A stretch of 64,000 nucleotides of DNA from Sphingosinicella microcystinivorans (GCF_003634215.1 NZ_RBWX01000007.1:1835947-1899946); one strand, 5' to 3'. Numbered from the stretch's first letter, positions 53,968 to 61,787 are shown. Program-made: numbers and translations. Notes: generated from the letters alone by a model not told the origin.

Positions 53968-54846
53968 ATGAAGGACATGCTCGACCTCCATGCCGGCGCG
54001 CTCGCCGATCGCGGCTATACGATCGTCCGCAGCGCCGTCGCGCCCGCACTCGCTTCGGCGCTCAGCGCCGACCTCGACGCGCGGTTCGCCGCCACGCCGT
54101 TCTGCGACGGCCATTTCTACGGCCGCCGCACCAAGCGCTTCGGTAGCCTGCTCACCCGCTCGCCCCATGCTGCCGCCTTCGTCCTGCACCGCCAAGCGCT
54201 CGGCCTCGCCGAACGGCTGCTCGGGCCGCATTGCGACCGCATCGCGCTCAATCTGACGCAGGCGGTCGAGATTCATCCCGGCGCGCTCTCGCAATATCCG
54301 CACCGCGACGAAGATATGTGGGGCGGCGCCAAAGGCGAGACCGACTATCTCATCAACATCATATGGCCGCTGACCCCGTTCACCGAGGCCAATGGCGCAA
54401 CCCGGCTCTGGCCGGGCAGCCACCATCCCAGCCGCGCCCCGGTGCGCGACGACGAGGCGACATCGGCGGAGATGCTTCCGGGCGACATGCTCGTGTTCCT
54501 CGGCAGCACACTTCACGGCGGCGGCGAGAACCGAACCCCGCTGCCCCGGCGCGGGCTGATCGTCAGCTATTGCCTCGGCTGGCTCAAGCCGTTCGAGAAC
54601 CCGTGGCTGGTCTATCCGCCCGACGTGGCGCGACACTTCCCGCCCGAGCTGGCGGCGCTGGTCGGCTATGTCCAGCACCGCCCCAATCTCGGCAACGTCG
54701 AAGGCCAGTGCCCATCGCTTCTGCTGCGCGGCGACCCCAACGACCACCGCGCCGCAACCGATGCGCTCCGGCCCGATCAGGCCGAAGCGCTGAGCGCCTA
54801 TGTCGCCGAACAGGAGGCCGCGCGCGCCGGTCTGCTGGGCGGCTAA
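53968..54846 (+). CDS. phytanoyl-CoA-dioxygenase-family Fe(II)/2-oxoglutarate enzyme
   Basis: A 292-residue double-stranded beta-helix oxygenase. The metal site HxD is His112-Asp114 (YPHRDED), the distal His is His183 (GSTLHGGG), and Arg194 or Arg195 (LPRRGLIVSYC) should bind 2-oxoglutarate. The family hydroxylates the alpha carbon of acyl groups or other small molecules. Tight linkage to luxI suggests it modifies the acyl chain of the signal, but this is inference. It is followed by the FseA-like gene 24 bases later. Confidence 0.83.
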   Translation: MKDMLDLHAGALADRGYTIVRSAVAPALASALSADLDARFAATPFCDGHFYGRRTKRFGSLLTRSPHAAAFVLHRQALGLAERLLGPHCDRIALNLTQAVEIHPGALSQYPHRDEDMWGGAKGETDYLINIIWPLTPFTEANGATRLWPGSHHPSRAPVRDDEATSAEMLPGDMLVFLGSTLHGGGENRTPLPRRGLIVSYCLGWLKPFENPWLVYPPDVARHFPPELAALVGYVQHRPNLGNVEGQCPSLLLRGDPNDHRAATDALRPDQAEALSAYVAEQEAARAGLLGG

Positions 54847-54870
54847 GGCGAGCGCGGGACACCATGCGTC

Positions 54871-55617
54871 ATGTCCGCTGCCGTCATCGGCGGCGATTGG
54901 CAGGATGCCGCGCGCTACACGCGGCTCCTGCCGGGCGATCGGCGCTGCTTCGCCTGGGAATGGCTGCGCCGCGCGCCCACCTATGCCGAAGCATGGGCAG
55001 GCGCGGGCGACCCCGCTCCGTTCGGACTGCTGCGCCTCGAAGACCCGGTCCGCGACGCCCTCTCGGCGCGGCCGCTTTGGAATCGCGGCGTCGATAGCGC
55101 CGTATTGCGCGCCGTGGTCGAACCTGGTCCCGCGCGCGATCGGCTCGACCTTCGGCGCTTCGCGCCGCTCGCCTCGCACGTCGCCGACGCCGCCGGCGAG
55201 CATGTGCTTCTGTCGGACGGCTTGCGCTCGATCCGGCTCGATGTCGTCTGCGGCAGCCTCGTGAACGGCCCCGCGATGCCGTCGTGGCGCATCGACGGGC
55301 TGCGGAGCGCCGGCCTCCAGCTCCATGCACTACGCCAGCTCGCAGCGCTCGCGCGGCACGGCCGCTTCGCGCGCTCGCTGCATCCGCCCCAGCGCCGCGC
55401 GCATCGCTGGATCGCGATGCTGCGTGTCCACGACGCCATTGCGGCGGGCGCGACCCATCGCGAGATCGTCGCCGGCCTGTTCGGGATCGACGTGTCGGCG
55501 CCGGGCTGGCGCATAACCGCCGGACCTTGGCGGCTGCGCGTCCAGCATCTTGCTGCGACCGCCCGCGCCGCGCTCGCGCGCGGCCCGGTGGCTTGGCTTG
55601 GATGCGACGAGGATTGA
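54871..55617 (+). CDS. DUF2285 transcriptional activator, FseA-like, in one frame
   Basis: A 248-residue protein. The start DWQDAARYTRLLPGDRRCFAWEWLRRAPTY matches the DUF6499-type N-terminal half, and ARHGRFARSLHPPQRRAHRWIAMLRVHDAIAAGATHREIV is a DUF2285 HTH-like part. In ICEMlSym(R7A) these two parts are separate genes (msi172 and msi171) joined by a programmed frameshift to make the excision activator FseA. Here they are already one open frame. It is the last gene of the luxR-luxI-dioxygenase run and the likely output of quorum sensing. Confidence 0.75.
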   Translation: MSAAVIGGDWQDAARYTRLLPGDRRCFAWEWLRRAPTYAEAWAGAGDPAPFGLLRLEDPVRDALSARPLWNRGVDSAVLRAVVEPGPARDRLDLRRFAPLASHVADAAGEHVLLSDGLRSIRLDVVCGSLVNGPAMPSWRIDGLRSAGLQLHALRQLAALARHGRFARSLHPPQRRAHRWIAMLRVHDAIAAGATHREIVAGLFGIDVSAPGWRITAGPWRLRVQHLAATARAALARGPVAWLGCDED

Positions 55618-55680
55618 GCGCAGATCACCCGCGCTTGAGAAAGCGAGCTACGCCCCCTTGCGCGACTCGGTCCGCTCCGT

Positions 55681-55929
55681 TCAGTCGGCGGGTGGCGTGC
55701 TGCGGATGTTCGCCGCGGTTTCGGGATGCAGCATTTCCCACGCCGCGACGCCGAGCGCTTCGGCGAGATTCTCGAGCTTGTCGATCGACAGGCCGTATTT
55801 CTCGTTTTCGAGATCGCTGATGTAGCTACGATCGATGCCGGCGACCGCGGCCAGTTTCTCCTGTGAAACATCGCGCACTTCGCGAAGCGCCTTTAGGTTG
55901 CGCGCGAGGATTATTCGGACTCCGGTCAT
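55681..55929 (-). CDS. small XRE-family DNA-binding protein
   Basis: An 82-residue HTH protein. The helix-turn-helix is clear (VSQEKLAAVAGIDRSYISDLENEKYGLSIDKLENLAEALG), with little else, like restriction-modification controller or element repressor proteins. The ATG at 55929 is used; the frame stays open further upstream, but that part overlaps the operator. It is transcribed against luxR-fseA. The operator-like repeat 34 bases in front of its start, and the same repeat before luxR, make it the prime candidate for the repressor of both. Confidence 0.75.
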   Translation of the reverse strand: MTGVRIILARNLKALREVRDVSQEKLAAVAGIDRSYISDLENEKYGLSIDKLENLAEALGVAAWEMLHPETAANIRSTPPAD

Positions 55930-55962
55930 CACGCGCGACTGTGGACGTTTGAATATTTTGCG

Positions 55963-55982
55963 CTGTCGGAAATAGTCCACAG
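55963..55982. promoter_or_regulatory. operator-like repeat upstream of XRE gene (copy 2)
   Basis: CTGT-C-GGAAATAGTCCACAG matches the sequence at 52423-52442 at 19 of 20 positions. Close by, at 55939-55946, CTGTGGAC is the exact inverse of the GTCCACAG part, giving a larger dyad across the XRE promoter region. Confidence 0.7.
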
Positions 55983-56112
55983 ACATGCGCCGTCCGAAAC
56001 GCAGCCTTTTTCCTGGCGCGATCGGCAATGCGCCCTGCAATGCCGCCTTCTTGACGATCATGCCGGCGCGGTCGCGCGCCATGACGCGTGGCGCCCGGCG
56101 CGGCGAAGCGTC

Positions 56113-56442
56113 CTAGCTGTCCTCGGGTTCGCCGAGCCAGGCCGGAATATCGCTGCGCGCGTCGAGCACGCGCCACACGTCGATATGGTCGGCGCGCTCG
56201 ACATAGAAGACGAGCCAGGGATAGCGGGCGAGCCGGCGATGGCGCAGCCCCGGCAGGTCCAACTCATGCGCGTAGCGCGGCGAGCCGATGCCGGGATGCT
56301 CGCTGATCGTCCGGTAGGCCGCTTCGAGTGCAGCGACGAAGCCGAGCGCGATGTCCGCGCCGGCGTCGCGCGCATAATGGTCGATCGCCCGTTCGGCGTC
56401 GCGGTCGGCTTGTTCGCGCGGGACGACCCGCTTGGCGGTCAT
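56113..56442 (-). CDS. parE: type II toxin, RelE/ParE family
   Basis: A 109-residue ParE-like toxin. The pattern DRDAERAIDHYARDAGADIALGFVAALEAAYRTI with HPGIGSPR and RLARYPWLVFYVERADHIDVWRVLDARSDIP is typical. ParE toxins act on DNA gyrase, RelE toxins on ribosome-bound mRNA; the pattern fits ParE better. It overlaps the antitoxin stop by four bases, antitoxin first. It probably stabilises the element. Confidence 0.88.
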   Translation of the reverse strand: MTAKRVVPREQADRDAERAIDHYARDAGADIALGFVAALEAAYRTISEHPGIGSPRYAHELDLPGLRHRRLARYPWLVFYVERADHIDVWRVLDARSDIPAWLGEPEDS

Positions 56443-56672
56443 GCCGCGCGGCGTGCCCGCGCGCGCAGCCCCTCGAAATAGGCATCGTCCGCCGGGGCGC
56501 CCGGCGCCGACTCGGCGCCGTCCAGCAGCAGGCGGCGTAGGCGCTGACGGTCCTGGTCCTTGCGGATCAGCTCGCGCACATATTCGCTGCTCGTGCCGTA
56601 GCCGCGGCCCGCGACCTGTTCGTCCACGAAGCTCTTGAGCGTGTCCGGCAGCGAAATGTTCATCGTGCTCAT
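56439..56672 (-). CDS. parD: ParD/CopG-family antitoxin
   Basis: A 77-residue ribbon-helix-helix antitoxin. The start MSTMNISLPDTLKSFVDEQVAGRGYGTSSEYVRELIRKDQ is typical of ParD, followed by the toxin-binding helix. It is coupled to parE (ATGA overlap). Such proteins bind their own promoter together with the toxin. Confidence 0.9.
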   Translation of the reverse strand: MSTMNISLPDTLKSFVDEQVAGRGYGTSSEYVRELIRKDQDRQRLRRLLLDGAESAPGAPADDAYFEGLRARARRAA

Positions 56673-56725
56673 GTCCGCCTATGTAGCGACTTTGGCAAAA
56701 TTTGGCAAGGTCGGCGACGAGTCCG

Positions 56726-56965
56726 TCAGCCGAGCGGGCCGAGATCGGCGAACAGTGACGGGTGCCCTGCCGGGCGCATGATAGCGTCCTCGCCCTGGAT
56801 GTAGAAGCAACCGAGCCGCTCGGTCAGGTATCGCGCGAGATCGGCCGTCGCCGTATGGCGGCGGCAGCGGTCGGTATCGGCAAGGCCGTCGAGTATCGCC
56901 GGCGCGGCGCCCGAGATAGCCACTTCGAGATGGCGCGAGAGGGTGTCATCGTCGATTCGGATCAT
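56726..56965 (-). CDS. hypothetical protein, function unknown
   Basis: A short open frame, 79 residues from ATG 56965 (MIRIDDDTLSRHLEVAISG...). The frame is open back to ATG 57136 (136 residues), but that longer form would run through the operator of the defence operon and the leader ORF. No known pattern is seen, though composition and codon use look coding. There is no clear ribosome binding site at either start. It lies between parD and the SIR2 operon. Confidence 0.35.
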   Translation of the reverse strand: MIRIDDDTLSRHLEVAISGAAPAILDGLADTDRCRRHTATADLARYLTERLGCFYIQGEDAIMRPAGHPSLFADLGPLG

Positions 56966-57023
56966 AGCTGCGAGTGGAACAAAGTAGGAACACGATGTCA
57001 AGAACACCTCATCTGCCTCAATC

Positions 57024-57041
57024 CGAAGAATGGATTCTTCG
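57024..57041. promoter_or_regulatory. 18-bp palindromic operator before the SIR2-HerA operon
   Basis: CGAAGAAT-GG-ATTCTTCG has perfect 8-bp arms around two central bases. It overlaps the -35 position of a possible promoter (TGGATT at 57031, TAATGT at 57053, 16 bases apart). It lies 41 bases before the leader GTG and fits a dimeric repressor site. Confidence 0.55.
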
Positions 57042-57082
57042 AACCTCGCGGCTAATGTAGGATGAGCAGGAGGGGGAACTGA

Positions 57083-57169
57083 GTGCGAATCGACAGCGAA
57101 CAATTCCGGACTGACTGGACTGGTGAAGTAATTCATATCGGCGCGATGAGGGCAGCGGTCGATGGCTGA
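57083..57169 (+). CDS. possible 28-codon leader ORF overlapping the SIR2 start
   Basis: GTG at 57083 follows an unusually strong Shine-Dalgarno run (AGGAGGGGG, 57068-57076). The frame reads VRIDSEQFRTDWTG... and stops with TGA at 57167, past the SIR2 ATG at 57162, so they overlap by 8 bases. The SIR2 ATG itself lacks a ribosome binding site, so SIR2 translation may depend on this leader. It could also be a chance frame. Confidence 0.35.
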   Translation: MRIDSEQFRTDWTGEVIHIGAMRAAVDG

Positions 57170-58469
57170 CGCAGAGGCAGCAGCAGCCGTCCGCCAGTTT
57201 CATTTCATCCGGCATGGCGATGCAGGATCGTCCGTCCTCGATTGGGGCCGCGGCCCGGACCTTGTCAGAAAGGCTATCGGGGAATCGCTGAATGCCCGCA
57301 ATGTCGCCTTTCTCCTTGGTGCCGGCTGCTCCTCGCTGGTGAAGGAAAAGGCTGAGATCGGGATTGCCACAATGGCGCCGCTCGCCAAGGAGTTCTGCGG
57401 CTATCCCCTGGCACCGGACCCTGACGCGGCGTGGGACCCGCCCGAACCTCCCGCTTGGGCGCTCGATGCCGAAGATGTCGCTTTCCTCGACAAGCTCGGC
57501 GCGAAGCTGGCGGAAACCGAATATGCCCGCAATCTCGAACGTCTGATGGAGCTGCTTCACAGCCTGCGGTTCGTGTTCGAGCGGAGTGCGAACGAAGCCC
57601 ATGTCGCCAGCAAGGCCAAGGTCGAGGCGATCATCAGGAAGGTGCAGGACTTCATCTGGGAGCGATGCACCAGAGGCGCCTTCGCCAATGGCGACACCTC
57701 CGTTCTTAATCTCTACGAGGCGTTCTACCGCAAGCTCATCCTGCGCGATCGCTCGCTGCCCCGGCCCTGGGTGTTCACCACCAATTACGACCTGTTCAAT
57801 GAGCGGGCGATGGACCGGCTTGGCCTGCCCTATGCCAATGGCTTTTCCGGCGTCGTCGAACGCCGCTTCAATCCCGCAACCTTCCGCTACGCGCTCGCCG
57901 AACAGCTCGACCTCACCAGCCGGAAATGGTCGGCGGTCGATGGGTTCGTCTATCTGTGCAAGCTGCACGGCTCGATCAGTTGGACCGAGGACGACCACGG
58001 CCTGTTCCCCGTCCGCGAGCTATGGCCACAGGATGCGCCCACCAAGGTCATGGTCTATCCGACCCCGGCGAAGCAAAATTCCAGCCTCGGCTCACCCTAT
58101 GCCGACCTGTTCCGCGAGTTTCAGTCACGCATCGTCCGCGAGCAGAGCGTGCTTGTCACCGCCGGCTTCGCCTTCGGCGACGAGCATCTCAACAACATCA
58201 TCTATCAGGCGCTGACGATCCCGACCTTTCGCCTCATCATCTTCGCCGACCCCGAGGCCGGCGGCGAGATTGCGAAGCTGCGCGCGCTCGGTGATCCGAG
58301 AATCTGGATCATCGGCGGCGACGGACCGGCCGAGGGCACGCGCGCGCACTATTTCGATACCATCGTCGAACATTTCCTGCCGCAACGCCCGCCCGAACGG
58401 ATCGACGAAGCGATCCGGCTCGTGCTTGAGAGCATGGGTCCGCAAAAGGGGCCGGCCGATGAGTTTTGA
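57162..58469 (+). CDS. SIR2-domain anti-phage protein (NADase type)
   Basis: A 435-residue SIR2-family protein. The NAD-binding loop is GAGCS (53-57). Catalytic residues are Asn208 and Asp210 in FTTNYD and His269 in CKLHGSISW, and the motif GFAFGDEHLNN follows. Such stand-alone SIR2 proteins next to HerA remove NAD+ when phage is sensed, which stops the cell. It overlaps the HerA gene by 11 bases, so both are made together. It lacks a zinc-binding deacetylase loop. Confidence 0.9.
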   Translation: MADAEAAAAVRQFHFIRHGDAGSSVLDWGRGPDLVRKAIGESLNARNVAFLLGAGCSSLVKEKAEIGIATMAPLAKEFCGYPLAPDPDAAWDPPEPPAWALDAEDVAFLDKLGAKLAETEYARNLERLMELLHSLRFVFERSANEAHVASKAKVEAIIRKVQDFIWERCTRGAFANGDTSVLNLYEAFYRKLILRDRSLPRPWVFTTNYDLFNERAMDRLGLPYANGFSGVVERRFNPATFRYALAEQLDLTSRKWSAVDGFVYLCKLHGSISWTEDDHGLFPVRELWPQDAPTKVMVYPTPAKQNSSLGSPYADLFREFQSRIVREQSVLVTAGFAFGDEHLNNIIYQALTIPTFRLIIFADPEAGGEIAKLRALGDPRIWIIGGDGPAEGTRAHYFDTIVEHFLPQRPPERIDEAIRLVLESMGPQKGPADEF

Positions 58470-60462
58470 CGATCGCAAGCGCGCGATCGGCAAGGTCGTC
58501 TCCGTCGCCGCCGACCGCTTCGTCGTCGAGATGCACGCCGGCACCGACAATTTCACCGTCGTCGGCTTCGATGACGTCCACTATGTCGCGCGGCTCGGCT
58601 CCTTTCTGATGATCCCGGCGCAAGCCGAATATGTCGTCGCCGAAGTCGTCGGCCTGCGCGAGCGCGATGCGTCGGGAAGCGGCAGCGCCGATGGTCAGCT
58701 CGACAAAGTCAATTCAGCCAAATATCTCGACGTCGTTCCCGTCGGGATGCTGCCCATGCAGGGCGCGGGTAAATTCCGCTTCGGCGTCTCGCTGTTCCCG
58801 TCGCTCTATGCCGATGTCCTCTATGCGCTCGATAGCGAACTCGATCGCATCTTCGACACCGACGCGGCCGTGGTTCCGTCGATCGGTCCCGACGATGGCC
58901 CCTGCGAGCCGGCCGACGCGACCCGTTTCCGCAACCTTGCTATCGGCCAGTCGGTGATCTTCGAGGACTATGAGGTCAAGGTTCGCATCGACGACTTTTT
59001 CGGCGGTCATGTCGCGGTGCTGGGCAATACCGGCAGCGGCAAGTCCTGCACCATCGCATCCATCCTCCAGGCGTTGTTCGAGAAACCCGACGAGCATCAT
59101 GCGCGCGGCGCCACTTTCGTCGTGCTGGACGTCAACGGCGAATATCACCGCGCGTTCGCCGAGCTACCCGATCAGGCCGACATCGGTGTGCAGCGCGTTG
59201 TTCTCGACGGCACCGCGGCCGATGACATGTTCCGGGTGCCGCATTGGTTCCTAGATCTTTCCGAATGGGAATTGCTGCTGCAAGCCAGCGAGCGGACACA
59301 GGTGCCGATCCTGCGCATGGCGCTCGGCATGGCGACGCTGTTCGGCACGAACAATGCCGGTGCGTTGAACACCTACCGCAACCACATCCTTGCGACGTGC
59401 CTGACCCAAATCCTGGGCGACGAGACCCCGCCCGGCGCCAAGGAGACCCGCATCCGCGGCATTCTCCAGCGTTTCAAGACCGCCGAAATCAATATTGCTG
59501 TGCTGAGCAACTGGATCACGGTGAGCTACGGCAACATGACGGCGCTTGGAAGCGCCTATGACTTCCTCGCTGGCAAGGATGGCGCGGGCGGCTTCATCGA
59601 CCCCGACCTCAAATTTCCCGACTATGACGGAAGCCCGTTCGATTTCACCGCGCTCGGCGACGCGATCGACCTGGCGCTGCTCTATCAGGAAGCGCACGGC
59701 AACCGGCAAATCCGCGACTATTGCGCGCAGATGGTGACGCGCTTCAAGGCGCTGGAGGAGCGGTCGGACTATGGCTTTCTCCGGCATGATGCCGATGACA
59801 ATCAGACCGATCCGATGAGCTTCCTGTCGGGCATCCTCGGCCTGACGACGATCGAGGGCGGTCACACCAAGGCGGCTCAGATCATCATCATCGACATGAA
59901 TGCCGTCGAGGACGAGGTTGTCGAACTGGTCAGCGCAGTCATGTCGCGTATGATCTTCCGGCTTCTGCGGCAGGCCGACCCGCGCAACCGTTTCCCCGTG
60001 CATCTCCTGCTCGAAGAGGCGCACCGCTACGTCGCGTCAACGCCCTCGCGCTACGCGATGGACGCGAGCCGGATCTTCGAGCGCATCGCCAAGGAAGGGC
60101 GCAAATACGGCTTGTTCCTGCTGGTCGCCTCACAGCGTCCCAGCGAACTGTCCAAGACCGTGCTATCCCAATGCGCCAATTTCGTCGTCCATCGCATCCA
60201 GAACCCCGACGACCTCTCGCAGATCAGGCAAATGACGCCGTTCATCTCCGATAGCGTGCTGCGGCGACTGCCGTCACTGCCCAAGCAGCACGCCTTGGTG
60301 TTCGGCAATTCGGTCAATCTGCCGACGACCTTCAAGGTTCGCAGCGCGGCGCCGCTGCCGGCCAGCGACGACGCCAGGATCGTCGATCTCTGGTTCCATG
60401 AAGCAGGGCGCCCATCGCTGCTGAAATTGAAGTCCGCGGGCGCCGCTGCCGCCGCTCCCTGA
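58459..60462 (+). CDS. herA: HerA-type hexameric DNA translocase/ATPase
   Basis: A 667-residue HerA/FtsK-like ATPase. The N-terminal HAS-barrel region is at 1-110, Walker A GNTGSGKS at 189-196, and Walker B with acidic residues LLLEEAHRY at 516-524; a later arginine and sensor region (SQRPSELSKTVLSQCANFVVHR) is present. It starts inside the SIR2 stop region (ATG 58459) after AAAAGGGG. In Sir2-HerA defence the two form a large complex in which HerA scaffolds or activates SIR2. Only one base separates it from the next gene. Confidence 0.9.
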   Translation: MSFDDRKRAIGKVVSVAADRFVVEMHAGTDNFTVVGFDDVHYVARLGSFLMIPAQAEYVVAEVVGLRERDASGSGSADGQLDKVNSAKYLDVVPVGMLPMQGAGKFRFGVSLFPSLYADVLYALDSELDRIFDTDAAVVPSIGPDDGPCEPADATRFRNLAIGQSVIFEDYEVKVRIDDFFGGHVAVLGNTGSGKSCTIASILQALFEKPDEHHARGATFVVLDVNGEYHRAFAELPDQADIGVQRVVLDGTAADDMFRVPHWFLDLSEWELLLQASERTQVPILRMALGMATLFGTNNAGALNTYRNHILATCLTQILGDETPPGAKETRIRGILQRFKTAEINIAVLSNWITVSYGNMTALGSAYDFLAGKDGAGGFIDPDLKFPDYDGSPFDFTALGDAIDLALLYQEAHGNRQIRDYCAQMVTRFKALEERSDYGFLRHDADDNQTDPMSFLSGILGLTTIEGGHTKAAQIIIIDMNAVEDEVVELVSAVMSRMIFRLLRQADPRNRFPVHLLLEEAHRYVASTPSRYAMDASRIFERIAKEGRKYGLFLLVASQRPSELSKTVLSQCANFVVHRIQNPDDLSQIRQMTPFISDSVLRRLPSLPKQHALVFGNSVNLPTTFKVRSAAPLPASDDARIVDLWFHEAGRPSLLKLKSAGAAAAAP

Positions 60463-60463
60463 C

Positions 60464-61393
60464 ATGAGCGAGGATCGCGACGAGCAATGGGCCGCGGCCC
60501 TGGAGGCGACGGGGCGCTATCGCGTGCTCCGCCGCCTCGTGCCCGGTTCGATCGTGGATACGCCGCCCGCCGGCGCGCGGCGCGCGATCCTGCTCGATGT
60601 CGAAACGACCGGGCTTGATCCGGCCAAGGACGAGATCATCGAACTGGCGATGGTGCCCTTCTATTATTCGGCCGCCGATGAGCTGGTCGCGATCGGAGGC
60701 GCCTTCAACGAGCTGCGCGAACCGGCAGTGCCGATCGCGCCCGACGTGACCCGGCTGACGGGCATCGACCCGTCGATGGTCGCGGGCCGGACGATCGACC
60801 CGGCCGACGTCGCCGCCTTCGCCGGAGCGAGCCTTGTCATCGCGCATAACGCCGCGTTCGACCGCCGTTTCGTCGAGCGATTCTGTCCCGCCTTGGCCGC
60901 GAACCCGTGGGCCTGTTCCATGTCCGAAATCGATTGGCGCGAGGCGGGATTTGAAAGCGCGAAACTCGCCTATCTCGCGCTCAGCAGCGGCTTTTTCTAC
61001 GACCGCCACCGCGCCATTCACGACTGCTATGCGGCGATCGAGCTGCTCTCGCGGCCTTGCCAAGCGACGGGCCGGGCGCCGCTCCAAGACCTTCTGGCTT
61101 CCGCGCGGCGTGGCGGCACGCGCTGCTGGGCGGACAATTCTCCGTTCGAGATGAAGGACGTTCTCAAGAGCCGGGGCTATCGCTGGAACGGAGAGGATAA
61201 CGGCCAGCCGCGCGCTTGGTGGATCGACCTGGAGCGCGATGGCGTGGCGGAGGAAGTCGCGTATCTTCGCCGAGAGATTTACAAATATGACGCGCCCTTG
61301 CGTATCGCCGAACTGACGGCGTTCAATCGCTATTCTGATCGATTTGCAGTCGTGGACTATGGTGCTCCCAACTCGCCTACGGCTGCTGGCTGA
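60464..61393 (+). CDS. DEDDh 3'-5' exonuclease (DnaQ-like), third gene of defence operon
   Basis: A 309-residue exonuclease. The exo motifs are complete: Asp45 and Glu47 in LLDVETTG, Asp133 in AHNAAFD, and His182 with Asp187 in HRAIHD. About 110 residues follow the nuclease fold (WADNSPFEMKDVLKSRGYRWNG ... RIAELTAFNRYSDRF), perhaps a nucleic-acid or protein contact domain. It starts one base after the herA stop, so it is co-translated. The known two-gene SIR2-HerA system has no such subunit, making its role open. Confidence 0.85.
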   Translation: MSEDRDEQWAAALEATGRYRVLRRLVPGSIVDTPPAGARRAILLDVETTGLDPAKDEIIELAMVPFYYSAADELVAIGGAFNELREPAVPIAPDVTRLTGIDPSMVAGRTIDPADVAAFAGASLVIAHNAAFDRRFVERFCPALAANPWACSMSEIDWREAGFESAKLAYLALSSGFFYDRHRAIHDCYAAIELLSRPCQATGRAPLQDLLASARRGGTRCWADNSPFEMKDVLKSRGYRWNGEDNGQPRAWWIDLERDGVAEEVAYLRREIYKYDAPLRIAELTAFNRYSDRFAVVDYGAPNSPTAAG

Positions 61394-61720
61394 GATAGCC
61401 ATTCATGCGTAAGGGGCGAACCCCTGCAAAGCAATCTGATGGTTGCAGAGTGCAGTTGAGCCGTGACGGGGCGCCTCCCGCTGGCGCGGGATCGGCTCTG
61501 TTCCGCTAAGCTCCTTCGTCACTAAGCTCCATCGAGCCGCCTGCGGCGTCTCGACCAAAGGCGACGATCCTGGCGTGCAGCTACGCTAAGGAATCGCGCG
61601 CGGGGCGCGCGATGAGGATCTTGAGCCAGTCGTTGCCATCACCCCCTTCGCCGGCCTCTCAGTGTCCCTGCGTGCCACACGGATTTTCAGCGACAAGGAG
61701 TTGCGTCGAGGGGAAGCTCC

Positions 61721-61787
61721 GCTAGGCAAAATGGGGCCGGCGGCGTTTGCTTCTCTTCGGAGAAGCGCCGGCCCCATTTTGCCTAGC
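61721..61787. repeat. 67-nt nested perfect inverted repeat (cruciform)
   Basis: Outer arms 61721-61741 and 61767-61787 are exact 21-bp inverted copies (starting GCTAGGCAAAATGGGG). Inside lies a second perfect hairpin, GCTTCTC-TTCG-GAGAAGC (61749-61766), with a stable TTCG tetraloop. No T-run follows on either side. It is much longer than an ordinary terminator. Confidence 0.75.

Noticed and set aside
52365..55326. Long minus-strand frames of 537 and 524 codons
   Set aside because: They are antisense to luxR, luxI, the dioxygenase and the FseA-like gene, all of which have intact active-site residues or domain patterns.
56966..57136. Longer start for the hypothetical protein at 56726
   Set aside because: It would overlap the palindromic operator and the leader region of the SIR2 operon and has no ribosome binding site.
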